Positions 20,660 through 35,600 of a stretch of 64,000 bases of DNA are shown here, piece after piece. Location of the stretch: NCBI GenBank assembly GCA_030159075.1, contig BROG01000246.1, forward strand, positions 248,001 through 312,000. The letters run 5' to 3'. The position numbers were made by a program, and so were the translations under genes. Position 1 is the first letter of the stretch. Every line of letters begins with the position of its first letter. The notes under the pieces were generated by a model, which saw nothing but the letters and a program-made list of their open reading frames with translations, was not told the origin of the DNA and searched no databases. The stretch comes from Atrina japonica (taxonomy: Eukaryota > Mollusca > Bivalvia > Pterioida > Pinnidae).

Positions 20660-23600
20660 CTTAAAAAGACAAAAATCTGTATTTTGAATGTGAAATGTGA
20701 CATTATATATAAATACATGTTATATAATCATAAAGATGTATGATATAATGTTAGTTTATGATCAACTTTATCTAAAAACAAGTTAGTTTATATTCAAAAT
20801 TTTGAAAAGGTCAAATGCTAAATTATTTGGAATCTGAAAGCTGGGAAAAAAATGTGACCGGTGCCAGATACAGTTTTGACGTGATTATGAGAATCCGAGT
20901 TCATCTTGACATGATGTCATGTTCCATACTATGCAAATTTTGGTCCAAGAGGTGTATAATCATTATATGATTTCTGGTCCTATCATATTACATAATATTA
21001 AGGAGACAGAAATTCCAAAGGTCATTTTTTCTGTAGTGGTACTGATGTAGTCCTTGTTTTTATAGTGCTGTATCATTATATCATTTCTGGTCCTGTCACT
21101 TTATATAATGTCAAGGAGACAGAGATTCCAATGGTTGTTTTTCTTCTGGAGCAGTGGTGATGTAATCCTCGGTCCTAGTAACGTATAATTATATCATTTC
21201 TGGTCCTGTCACTTAATATAATGTCAAGGAGACAGAGATCCCAATGGTCATTCTTCCAGAGTGGTGATGATTTATTCCTCGTTCCTATACACTAAATCAT
21301 TATATGATTTCTGGTCCTGTCAATTCATATGTCAGGGAGACACAGATCCCAATGGTCATTCTTCCGGAGTGGTGATGATGTAATCCTTGTTCCCATAGCA
21401 ATATATACCGCATTCGACCCATTAAGTGCGCAGGTCACTACAAAAATTAGGAAATGGGGGTGGGTGCTTAATGGGAACAAATGATATTCAAATTTACATA
21501 AAACCAGGCCTTTTTCTGTCAATTTTGGGAAAATGCCATTGGCAATACAACTGGAAATTTTAACGTGAATTTGTGTCATATTGGGAAAAATTGTGTACAT
21601 ACATGGAAATCTAAATGCACTTTTAAATGCATTTCCCCTTTTAATTTTTTTTTTTTCATTACGATCATGAGCTCAACATCAAATTGGGAATTTTTTCATC
21701 AAATTGGGAAAAAAATACACGCATTTTGCATAGGGAACGGGGCCAAATTTCACCCCTGTGGTCACTAAAGAAAAAGCCCTGAAAACAGTAACTATTTAGA
21801 AGACAAATTGGTTAAGTTGTTGTAGTTATTACCAAGGACATCTATCGGCATTCTTCTGTTGCTGGGGGAGCGGGTTTACAGATAAACAGTTACTTACAGT
21901 TTTCAGGTCCATTTCTCCTTGTCAACCAGCTAAGAAAAGATTCACGTTCGTATATAAAAAGGGTGAGGGGTGCTTATAGGGACATGGGCGCATAATGGGT
22001 CGAATATGGTATATGATTTCTGGTCATATCATGTTGCATAATATCAGGGAGACAGAGATCCCATTGGTCATTCTTCCGGAGTGGTGATGACGTAATCCTT
22101 GGTCCTATAGTAACACATCATTATACGATTTCTGGTCATTTCACATGACAGGGAGACAGAGATCCCAATGGTTGTTTTTTTTTTTTTAATGTTCATTTTA
22201 ATCTTACTACAGCAAAGACCAGCAATACAATAAACAAAATAGATATAGTAGCAATGAGCAATCAACGTGTCCAATGTTCACTAAATTAGCTTAGTTTATG
22301 GTTCTTATAGTGAGTGGAAAACCAGATTAAAGGACTTTTCAATGCCAAAATCTCATTTTTACGGGTTGTTATGTAATAATAACAACCTATTATTGGTTAA
22401 CGATCCTGTTAGCAGTGAAGAGTCACAGAGGTTGCATTCGCACTTGGTGTAAAATATAGTCCAACTCAAGAATTCAACTTTTACAGAAAAGTCAAATATT
22501 TTGGTAAATGAAATTAAATGTAGTTTGAATAATCATTAAATCAAATACCACATAATTCTACTTACTTCTGCCTCTTGAAATTATACAATACAATTTGTAC
22601 TTAAAGTTTCAACAAAACATCATCAATCTATTTATAAATATGAAATGCCACTATATCAGATTCCAGTGATGTTGAACCTGCCTTGAAAAACTGCAATATT
22701 ACTCCGCCATTCATCATATTGATATTGACAGCTACAAGCATACAGCAATGTAAACAGAAATAATTACATATCGCTGATACCAACATGAAGCTAAATCAAT
22801 TTCTATTGAACTCTCAAGAACATGTATCTTTTCTAGTCCACAGCCTATGCCATTTTCCAAGGGCTTATCAAGGCCTGTACGAACCTTGTATATTGTTTCC
22901 TAAACCTCCTCACAATTAATACTTTTCTGGTATCTGTGATTTTTGTCTGGCCATGACAATGTCACGAAAGTGAGACATAGGCACTGCTTTTCTGACTTTG
23001 ACGGTATCAAACTTTGCATTTAGCTACAATGTTAAGTTTTGGTTACCAGCTTGCTGTTCAGTTTATATTGGTGCTAGTTTGCTGATATTTGGTCTGAATG
23101 TTCCTTGGGGATCTAGCATTGATGTTGTGATGTTTAATTTGGAATGTCTTTTTTTTTTTTTTCTTTTTGAATTTTTAATGTTTTTTGAGTGTTATTTTGC
23201 AAAATATTTGCTGTGTTTAGCTCCGATGTTAAGTTTTTGTTAGAGGTTTGCTGTTCAGTTGTTATTGGTGCCAGCTTGGTGAAATATGGTCTGGATGTTT
23301 CTGGGGGGTCTACCATTGATGTTGTGAAGGATGATTGGGAATATTTCTTTGGATTTTTTGGAAAAAAAACACGTTTTTTGACCTACCAGTTTTTTGCCAA
23401 AATTTGCTGTGTTCAGATCAATCTCAAGTTTTTCATTACAGGTTTGCTGTTCAGTTAATATTGGTACTAGCTTGGTGATATTTGGTCTGGATGATTCTGG
23501 GGGGTTTAGCATTGATGTTAAGAAGTTTGATTAGGAACATTTTTTGACTTTGGTTGAATTTTTATGTTTTTGGATTCAGTTTCTTGCAAAAATTTGCTGT

Positions 23601-26600
23601 GTTCAGATCAATGTTAATTTTTCATTAGGGTCTTGGTTCTCTGTTAATGATAGTGTTAGGTTTCTGATAATTTGGATACCATCCCCATATTTTGCCTTGG
23701 ATCCACCTCTGGGCCAATTGGGCCAAAATGCAAAAACTTGGTAGAGGACCTTAAGTACTTGCTTCCTATAAAGTTTCATCAAAATCCCTTCAGCCGTTTT
23801 GGAGAAGAAGTCAAAAATGTGAAAAGTTAATGGACGGAGAGACAGATTACGGACAAAAGGCGATCAGAAAACTTTTGGTTCAGGTGGGCTAAAAGGAAAT
23901 AAAAGAAAAGCATAAAAATTCTGAAATTCCAATATATTTTGTGAAAACTGCTTGAGAAACCCAGGTTTGGCACTTACTCACTTGCAATTGATAAACTGAG
24001 CCTTATTATTTGTATATATGAACACCACACTGGACCCTGATCTCATTTTTACAAAATAAATAGGAATATAAGATTTGTTATTGTACGTCAAATACAACTG
24101 ATAAGTAAAAGCAAAAGTAAACTTAGTTAAGTGTAGCAGCGTTAAACACACCTAAACTATTTTTTAAAGATTAAATGCCGAAACTTACACTCTATGCCAA
24201 ATATAAATTGTGAATAATATTTTGTCAGTACAGTATATATGAGATTGATGCTAGCTATCAAATGTGTTTTTGTTAGAGCTGTTTCCTATCATCTTACAAC
24301 TTGCCAAAATAGATGTGAGCGAGTCGAGGTTTAATGGAGTACAAGGTTGTTTTCTGGGTAATTTGTTAGATTGTTTAATCAATGGTTTATGTCTTATGAA
24401 GAATTTCTCACTTTTAAGGAGATAGCACTAACTTTACCTGCTGTAATGAACTTCCATAAATATTAAACTGTACCACAGACTTGTGCAAACACAACAACAG
24501 GCTTGGTATGGGCCGTAAGTCTTATTTGATCAATTGTTTTAATGGTGTTTTACACTTCTCTAAACAATTTTTCAATTATACCATGACAGTGAGGGAGGGA
24601 GAGATGTTTAGGGTGTATGTTTATGTCCTTGCTTGAGTGGTCTGTATTTCCAGTGGCCTTTTTAAGTGCCACTACACTTGTACAATCTGACAAAGATATC
24701 AAACTGCACATCCTAGACCATTTATTTAAACCTCCATCTAGGCACACAGCTGTGTGAACAGGAGATGGAAAACCCTTCTCGGAAGATGTGGCAATATCAA
24801 GGATCGAACTAGGGACCTTCGTGTTGATGTTCTGGTGCTCTTTGTACACCACATGACCCAGTTTTATAGATAATTGCATAAGGCTCACTGAGTGCCACAA
24901 CAAGCTGCAAGTGTTATAGATAATTGTATTAAGCTCACCGAGTCACATTAAACATCCACAATGATATAAATCGTTGTATTGCACACATCAAGCCACAGCA
25001 ATCTGCCACAATGTTATAGATAATTGTATTAGGCTCACTGAGCCACAGTAAGCAGCCCAGTGAAATAAATAGTCGTATTGCACACATCAAGCCACAGCAA
25101 TCTGCCACAATGTTATAGATAACTGTATTAGGCTCAATGAGCCATAGTAAGCAGCCCAGTGAAATAAATAGTCGTATTACACACATCAAGCCACAGCAAG
25201 CTATAACAATGTTATAAATACATAATATTAGACTATGCCACAGCAAGCTGGTACATATTAGACTGTGCCACAACAAGCTGCCACAATGTTAAAGCTATTT
25301 GTATTACACTAACAATGCCACAGCAAGCTGCCACAATGTTGTAAATGCATTGCTCATTGAGTCACAGCAAACTGTCACAATATTAGACTCGATGTCATAG
25401 CAAGCCACCACAATGTCATAATTTTTTCACTTACTGAGCCACAGCAAGTTGCCACAGTGTTATAGATCATTCTGTTAGGCTCACTGTGCCACAGCATTCT
25501 GCCACTGTTGTAGATCGTAGATTCAAACTTGCCAACGGTATTTATGATATACCAACAACACATTTAGTGTTTCTCGGTTTTTTTTATTACTTTATATAAC
25601 GAAAAAAAAAAACATCATTGCACGCAGAAATCTGAGTCAGTGTTTTATTAATTTCTTTTTTATCATCTTGATAAGTTGCATTTCAATATAAAACACATGT
25701 TTTTAAGGAAGAAAGCTAAAGTTTAACCACAAAACTCGCAATAAACTCTTTACTGCAATTATATGGTCACTGCAAACTGCCGAACCATTTAATCATTTGC
25801 AGTTCTTCTTGGATCATATTACAATGTTTACAAGTTGCCATGAAATGGATTCTATATCATCACAGCTTTAACTAATACTCATAGGATTTCAATTTCAAGT
25901 GGATTTTATTTTTCCATTTCGCACTGAAATTGCAACCACGGGGGAGCCAGCCGATTATTAACCACACAAAAAAGATTATCAGGTAGCTGACAAGATGTTC
26001 AAATTAAAACGGATGACAGACGTTTGTTGTGTAACAGATGAATAATAATCAGATTTAAGCTGAATTAAGACAAAGACATCTAAGGATCTTAAGTCAGGAG
26101 ACAAAGAGAACATCAGTGTTATGGTATCAGAGTGTAATAGGATATTACAAAGACAATATGGAATTTGAGGTCAAACATCAAGTGAGATATATATGTTATT
26201 TGTACTATAAATGTTTTTGAGGAAAAGATATTTTTGAACGAATTAGATTTAAAGTTATCATTGTTTATATTTCGAAATTAACATTTATGGCTGTCACTTT
26301 ATCGCTCTAATTTTCCTCCATTAAGCTGTTGATCTTCATCATCTCTTGCCACCATTAAGAAGAAAAAGTTCAGAATAAAACATAAATGTTAAAAAAGAAA
26401 AAAAAAATTTCACCAATTTCGAAATGGTTAGAAGAATATTATGATAAAGGGAGAGGACAAACTAAGCTCGGACAAACTTTAACGAATAATAATAACCATG
26501 AGATAACCATATATCAAATTCTTCATCAAGGTTTAAATATCTCAGTTATATCACAGAAATTATTATTTTTTTTTTTAAATCTATTACTTTTTTTGTCATA

Positions 26601-29600
26601 AAATAAATTCTACAAATAAAAAAAAAATATTAATCATTGCATAATTTTAAAAATCTACATACCAAATAAAGAAGGATAGGGTGAAAAAAGGCAAATACTC
26701 GGGTCCAAGATGCATTGGAAGTCCCCAATATAAATTATACACTCTTATAAACACATTCAAATATCAAATTATGGCCTTTTCTGTCATTTGTATAGTTCTA
26801 GTTGCTGTGGTTATGTCGGTCCGTTCAAGTACGAAACAAAAATATTTATAAGTTTGGGCAAAATTTAAATGTTGACTTAATACACAGAAGAATCTGTGAA
26901 AGGGAACTTATCAGAAACATGATATCTCAACATTTTTTTTTTTTTTTTTTTTGGAAACACAACTTGGATAAAAAGTACAAAAACATGTTGGCATCTTTCC
27001 ATTGAATTAAAAGTTGAAATTAAGTGTTCATGCACTGTTTTGAATTAAAAACTTTGAAGTTCATCAGTGTGTACTTTCATGGAAAAATTTTGTCTGTCTG
27101 GGGTCAAAGTTACGATATTCACAGAAACCAAAATCAAATCAGAATGTTTGTTGAAAACCATTACAGAGAGATATTTTTAAAAAAAGCACACTCATTAGTT
27201 TCTGTCAATTACTTGAACTTAAAATTGCTTGAATGAAAAATAGATTACTTTTTAACTTACTCTGCATTGAATTACTTATAAAACAGATACGCCACACTTA
27301 TTGCTAAAAATAACTTACTTCAATGAAATTAATGAGGGATCCAGAGTCAGTAATGCTCACCTGAGCAAAACAACAGCGACCTACTTCTGATCAGAAAAGT
27401 TCAGGTGAGCTAACAAGCTAAAAAGTCATATGATTTGGGGGATAGGGATCTTTATTTGACTTTTTCTGAAAGGATTGGACCAAGGACGAGATTTGAAATA
27501 ATCATAAATTTTCACTTTCAACAACTGAAAGCTTGTCAGAGTGCATTTATTTTAAATACGAATGCAGTTTGGATGACAGAAAAATAGAATGACGCCTGCA
27601 AGTGCACCATGAATATTTTGACAATAAATGCACTCTGTTAAGCATTATTTTTGTAATATTTACATATCATAGTTTTCATACTGAAAATAAAAATAATGAG
27701 AATGGAATGTCCTGCCATATACGTGATCAGTCTCATCATGATTGAACAGTGAAGTTCAAGGTACAACAGTTAAACGGAAGTATAGAGTTTTTCTGAATGA
27801 TATTTCGTGGCATGATGTCATGTATGTAAGTGAATGAGAATACATGCTTCTGTGAAATCATATGAGGAACTTCGTCTATAGCTGATATAAATGTCGTCTG
27901 GACTAACACCGAGTCTATGGGAGAATTGTCTTCTGCGGGAAATGTAAATACAGTCGACTCTTAATTGTTATAACCGCACATTCATGTTAATTTATTTGAT
28001 ATAACGGCATATTTGCTTTCTGGCACTGGCAGTGATTATTGGCAACAAACATGCATTTTACCTCTAGAATTAACTCGTTATAACGGCAAAGCATCAGAAA
28101 TGAAAAATTGTTGCCATAGTTTATGAAATTGATAGAATGAAATTAACAATAAAAACTTTAAATAATTTTTCTTGTTGTAATCATTCTATTTCATTCATGC
28201 AATCTTATTGAATTGAAGCTTTACATTCAATGGGGGTATAACAACAAATCATGTTTTCATGCATTCTTATTTTGAGGTTTAACATTTAATGGAGGTATAA
28301 CAACGAATTATGTTCGTGCATTCTCATTTTGGCACCAAGCCAGGAAATTTGATAAAACAGCATATTTGATATAAAGGCAAATTTACTGAATCCCAACCTG
28401 GCTGTTATAACAAGAGTTGACTGTATGTACTTTTGAGTATTATTTAACACATTGTAACACTATTGTTATAAACGTGAGAATATAATTTTCAGGTTTTTCA
28501 CTTTCTTCAACCTTTAGACTCCTATTGTACTCGCAAGAGCCATGGCTTGAAGAAACTAGAATATGTTTGAATATCACTGGTGAAAAATCTAGTTTCACAA
28601 TTTTCATCATTTTCTTGTCATTCCAAAGTAAATATATTTTACAAAATGTCTTATTCAATTACAAATAATTAGTCAAGATGTTATCATGTCATAGAGAAAT
28701 TTTGATGTACATGTATGTATTAATTGTAGATTCCAAATCTTTCAATAATACTGTTCAAATCACACTAACACTGCCATTTAAACTTGGACTATTCTGTTAC
28801 AGAGGAGAATGTGGACCTATGTAACATTCTGGTTTTACCTGTTACCAGTGATCAACTGGTCATTTGGTCAAAATACAGTCTCTATGAATAGGTGTAGATC
28901 ACTGGAATATAGGACTTTGCCGCAAAATATGAAAAACGAACACCAGTGTATTTTACTCGAACAACTTGTACAAAACACAATGTCAGACAGAGAGAGATAT
29001 GAGGAAATGATGAATGATGTTTTCAGGTAAGACACTTTTGAGTGTACCACTGTGTGCCTGAAAATTTTGGCCCTTGGATATATATTTTTTGCCCTTTTAC
29101 ATCAGAAAACATGTTCACCTTGTCATAAATTCGCCATTCATCAGATCATATCATTGATGGGATTGAAATGACAGTTATCTATCTATTTAAGGATGGGGGT
29201 AAAATTTATTTAAAAAAAAACAATTTACAATTCATTTTTTGTTCCTGGCTAACTTTATATGTTTTTATTTTTAAGATGTATGCTAGTTTTAAAGTTGGAC
29301 AAGAAAACTTTAAAAAAATTTGTATTCAGATTAGAGTAGCAATATTCCACAACTTAAAAACAATTCTTACTTTAAAATCTTAAGATCAAGCAATGTTCAA
29401 CTCTACTTTTTCTTAAAGAAGAAAGTCTCATTGTCGTAAAAAGATGAAATGTTCTAACCACTTAGCCATGCAACCCCCCCCCCCACATGATAAAAGAATA
29501 ATCAAAGAATGCTGCCTACTGATAGTATTACAAAGCACTAAACTGATGTAAATAACATAAAATGTGCTCAACATTCAGTATACATACAGGTCTACAGAAA

Positions 29601-32600
29601 TTTTCAACCCTATCAGAGGCGGCAGAAATAAGGCCCGATTCCCAATGCACAAAATTGCATTTACCGTACATTTATTTGACCCTATAAGCGCCCATGTCCC
29701 TATAAGCGCCCCTCCCCCTTTTTTTTTTTTTTACGTATGATCAAGAATATTTTCTAGCTGACTGACAAGGAGATGTGAACCTGAAAAACCATAAATAACA
29801 GTTTATCTGTAGCCCCCAAGCAACAGAATTACACTGACAGGTGTCCTTGGTAATAACAACAACAACAACAACTTAACCACTGTGCCTTATAAAAAATTTA
29901 ACTGTTTTAAGTCAATTCGACTATTGATTGGTCCCAATAAGCGCCCATCCCTTTCTCCTGATTTTTGTAGTGCCCTGTGCATTTAATGGGTTGAATATGG
30001 TATTCCTAATTTGCCATAATTTCCCACTGATGTCCATGGGGGTCTCCCTGACTGGGTAGACTTAAAACTAACGAGACTCTCAACTCTAATCAGCATAAGG
30101 TCCAGTCCCACTGAACCTGAACTGCTTTGGGGAGAATTTTAGACTCACCCAGATAAATAAAAAGTCTGGTCACCGTCACAATTCAGGAGTGAACAAGTTA
30201 ATATTGCATGTAAAATTATTTTAAAATTTTTATTCTAAATCATACACCCCTGAATTCTGACAATGGACTTAACCATTCTTTGAAATGAGCAAGTCCAAAT
30301 TTGACTTCAGGGGTTGACTAGTTAAATCAGGTCTAATGAAATCCTGAAAATGAAATCTTATTGGAATACGAAAGGGACAAGGAAACCGAGAGGTACCTTA
30401 AGGACTCCTGGTGGCAGGGACTCGGGGATTTCTTATTGGTTCTATCAGGGTAGGTCAACCTACAGTAGCGCATGAATCATTTGTTGTTTTCAGTAACTAA
30501 TATCACATGTATTCTGACCTGTTTCAATTTTCAGTCGGTTGGAAACCTTGACCAACAAAATTTCTCACCGGATACTGACAATGAATTCAGCAGACCAGGC
30601 AAACCGAGAGCTGAAGTACTCGCCCACATTCAGCAGTGTTCCCCTTATCAGAGGTACGTAATATGCAAAACCTATGTTTCATTCATTCACCCCTAAATAT
30701 ACATTTGGACTAGTCTAAGTCATTGATTTACACAAGAGTCCATTACTTTTCAGCTTGGGTTAATGAGTTATGCCACAGCTACATATATCTGACAGAACTT
30801 TCTCAATACTTAACTCATGGAAAAATAATATCTTGTCATGTAACTCATGGAAAAATAATATCTTGTCATGTAACTCATGGAAAAATAATATCTTGTCATG
30901 TAACTCATGGAAAAATAATATCTTGTCATGTAACTCATGGAAAAATAATATCTTGTCATAAGAGTTGTTGAGAGAAAGATATTCCCTAAAAAAATAATTT
31001 TCAAGTCAATAATAGGAATTAAATTTTTTTTGTACAATAAAAAGAAGAGACAAAAACCAATCTTGAACTAAGTCATATCAAGAAATGAAAATTCACTTTT
31101 TCAAAGGGAGACTACTCTTAAAACGTGACACTTTGAATAAATATTCACAAGGTGTATTGTTTACTGATTTGATTTTGTTGGCTAGACAAAGCTTTTCAAA
31201 ATTAAATCATTCACCCCTAAAGACACATTTGGACTGGTCTAAGTCATTGATTTACAGAAGAGTCCAATATTTTTCAGAGGTTGATGAGTTAACTGTCCAT
31301 CTCTGATGTCAAGCTCATAAAATTACTTAAAATCTAGTTTGCCATAAACTGAGTAAATACATTTGTGACATATGCCTGGCCAAATTGTGACTTTCAAAAA
31401 AAAAAACTACCACTTAAAATCATGTGCGTTCAATTCTCCTCCCCTACAGCAACCCATCCAATCTATCCCTTTAATGGTTTTGTTTGGTACCCCTGAGGCC
31501 TCTTTTGCCCCACTCTGGATCCACCACTGGGCCAATCTGACTGAACTGTACAGACCTGGTAGAGTAACTTGAGTACTTGCTTCCCAGTAAAATTTCATTG
31601 AAATCCCTTCAGCTTTGGTTCAGGTGAGCTAAAAAGACTGATACCTTATAAAGAGCAAAATCTATACAGTAATAACCTGAATAATCGTTCCCATAGTAGA
31701 TTTATATATTTTGGCAGAAACTGACAAAAGTCGAGATGATGACAGAGATTGTTGACTTAGTGCAAGTGCAGACAACTCTGTGTAAGAAATTGACATTTAG
31801 AATACCTATGAAGTTATGGAGAACATAATGAAATACAGTACCAATGGATAAAGAAAACATTCCCTTAAAACAAATACAATGAAAACTGTGAAGGCCACAA
31901 AATAACAGAAATCGTCGAATCCCATTTACAGGTTATGCTAAAAGGAATGACCATATTCTGCGGGTTGCAACAGCAATAATGAAGACTCAAAAATGACATT
32001 CAATGAGAATGAAAAGGAGGTTACGTGATTTGTATTTGTCGTAACCTCCATGTAACCTAAATGATTGCTCCCATGGTCTACTGTGGGTTTTAAGTCACAT
32101 TCAAAAGATCTGCGGCTATCGATGGGCATGTTGAGCAATTGGAGAGGGAGCAGACTTTGAAAGTCTTTGGTATGACACGGTACAGGGAATCGAACCACGA
32201 CCCTCTGTTTGCGAGTCGAACACCCTACCACTAGATCATGGCAAGCAGTGGTTTAAAAAATTTCTTTTCTAGTTGGGATGTACAAGGATGTAAAAGATCT
32301 TTGCTACCCACGACACTTTTTTCAGCTCAAAATGTACTGTACAGGGATTTAATTCTACCGGTTGTAATTTCTGTCTTCTGAAACGATCACAGTTTTTTTG
32401 ACTTTGCAGATTGGAAGAATCTTAAAAAAGAATCAGATCCTTCAAAGAATGCCCAAAACATATCACGTACATATACAGTTTAATCAAAACTCATTCACTG
32501 TTTGTTTAATTCACGGATTCTTCAACACTGTGAATATATAGCGAATTTTAACATCACAAGATTTTTTTCCCTGTACCATAAATTAGATAAAACTGATGTA

Positions 32601-35600
32601 AAAATAAAATGTTTCATTATATGCTTTTCATCATTCTTATTATTTTAAGTTGATGTAGTTATGTTAAACTAATACAGTAATAGCCAAAAGTAAAATTTAT
32701 TTCACAAAAATAAAATTTTTATCTTACAATTTGAGACTTAAAAATCACTTTCAAAGCCAGTTATTGATGAAGATTTAAATTTTTTTTCAGAATGTAATGA
32801 ATTGAACATAAACGGGATCCATGTTTCCGGAGTATATCCAATTAAACTGCCACTGGGTAAGATCATTAATGTGTGGTGTGACATGGATACAGAGAAAGGG
32901 GGGTGGACTGTAATACAGCGCCGCCTAGATGGGAGTGTCAATTTCACACGTAACTGGAATGAATATGCATTTGGTTTCGGTAATCCAAACACGGAGTACT
33001 GGCTCGGAAATGAGTATATCTACCAGTTAACGAGTTATCATAACTTCACGGTGAGAATCGACATGACAGACTGGGAGGGAGACAGAGCTTATGCAGAATA
33101 CGAATTCTTCTATCTGAATAATGAGGAAGATGGGTACCGCATTCACATCTCGGGGTACACTGGAACCGCGGGTGATTCATTTCAGAATTATCACAATAAC
33201 ATGAAATTTAGTACGTATGACAAGGATAACGATCTTTGGTTTTCTTCTTGTGCACAGAAGGACTATTCCGGCTGGTGGTACAGGAATTGTGGGTACTGCA
33301 CACTGAACGGTGTGTTTGTAGAAAACGGAAACATTCCCCTTGCTCCGGACGGAATAATCAGGGGGATCATATGGTACCATTGGAAGAACCGTTACAGTTA
33401 CTCACTTAAGACTGTTGAAATTAAAATCAAACCAACTCTTGCCATTAAAATTGAAAGGGAAGTTTTACAGAATTTGGTAAGAACCACGTCAATGACACTA
33501 CAAAATGTAGAAACCACAACGCAAGCGGGTCCATAAAGTTTTTGTTGTTTTGTATTTGAAAATTACAAAATGATGTGATTTTTTTTTATGAATTTAACAC
33601 TAAAAATACAAAAACGTGGTTAGATGATGACGACCATCACTGAAATATAATTTGTTCAATGCAAATATCCCGACCAGTAGCTAAGAATTGTTTTGATTGG
33701 TCAGTTTTGTTTTTAAATTTCCTTTTTAACTTTGATATGTAATTTAAGAAAAAAAAATCTGATTTTTGACATGAAAATTAAAGTAGTGGACAATACTACT
33801 TAAAAAAAATTGGGGGTTTGGGACTTTTTAGGTGGGTCAGCTAGGTTACATCAAACAGTCTTTTCTATTTTTGTCCTCATTATGAACAGTTCAAACAATT
33901 CATATGACAATGGAACTACAAATATTACTGTAAAAAGTCGGAAATAAATCATTTCATCTATGTTTATATTTTACTGAAGCAGTGTTCAAAATATCTTATG
34001 ATATACACATGTAATACATACATATGAATACCAATGACTTGAAAAGATCATTTTATGACTTGTGAAGATCATTCTTTGACTTGTGAAGATCATGACTTGT
34101 GAAGATCATATGACTTGTGAAGATCATATGACTTGTGAATATCATTTTATGACTTGTGAAGATCATGACTTGTGGAGATCATATGACTTGTGAAGATCAA
34201 ATGACTTGTGAAGATCATGACTTGTGAAGATCATATGACTTGTGAAGATCATGACTTGTGAAGAACATATGACTTGTGAAGATCATGACTTGTGAAGAAC
34301 ATATGACTTGTGAAGATCAAATGACTTGTGAAGATCATTTTATGACTTGTGAAGATCATGACTTGTGGAGATCATATGACTTGTGAAGATCATATGACTT
34401 GTGAAGATCATGACTTGTGAAGAACATGACTTGTGAAGATCATGACTTGTGAAGAACATATGACTTGTGAAGAACATATGACTTATGAAGATCATTTTAA
34501 GACTTGTGAAGAACATATGACTTGTGAAGATCATAGGACTTGTGAAGATCATTTTATGACTTGTGAAGATCATATGACTTGTGAAGATCATATGACATAT
34601 GACACACAAGACAATTAATGTACCGTGTGGAATTTGAAGTATACATATATTATGACAAGTGATATGGATGACATGAGGTGTGTTATACATAAGGCATGTG
34701 AAGTAAACATGACATGTGAAGTAAACATGACATGTGAAGTAAACACGACATGTGAACTAAACATGACATGTGAAACATAATGGTGACATATATGAACTAA
34801 ATACTCTTTTGATATACAGGTAAGGTACATATGTCATGTCATGTCATATACAGTGGAGTGGAATCTCATTATCTCAAAATTCACAGAACAGATGCTATTT
34901 CCTCCAGACATCTGGAATTCATTGTGGCAAAAATTTTAATTAACACATATTTTTCTATCCATTAAAAACTGACATAGCCGGAATTTTGAGTCGTCCAATT
35001 TTGACATACTGAGATACTGAGAGTGGTTTTATGACAACTATTATGATTTACACTGCCTTTTTTCACTTCATATGAAGCTTATTTTCGAGCTATTGCATCG
35101 TTGATCAGATTTAGCTTGATTGCAAAGCAAACACTGGTCAATAAGGCTAATTCGAAGAATTGATATTCCCCCCTGTATCGCCAAGATGCAGAAATTGAGA
35201 AAAACACCCATTTACCAAAGATATATGTCTGAACCAAATATGGTGAGCCTAGGTGAAGAAATGAAACAGATACAGCTCAGACATATGAAAATGACAAAGG
35301 GAAATAACTCTAAAAACCAGAGTGGTAGGAGTGTAATTTTTGTATGCAACACTCTGTCTTGCTTAATTTGTATATTTGCACTAATAATTGGTAGCCTAGT
35401 TGAAGAAATATGGCCGACAATACAATAGGGTGGACGGACAGACATAATGCAAAACTGAAGTCCTCGAGAGGAACCAGTGGTGGGACTTAATTAAATTGGT
35501 CTTGTCTGTTTCCCTGTCTGTGTTTAGCTCTTGTTTTTAGTTTTGAAATATTCGATTCCATTTATTCACATTATTGAAATAGTTATGTGGAGGATAGGAA

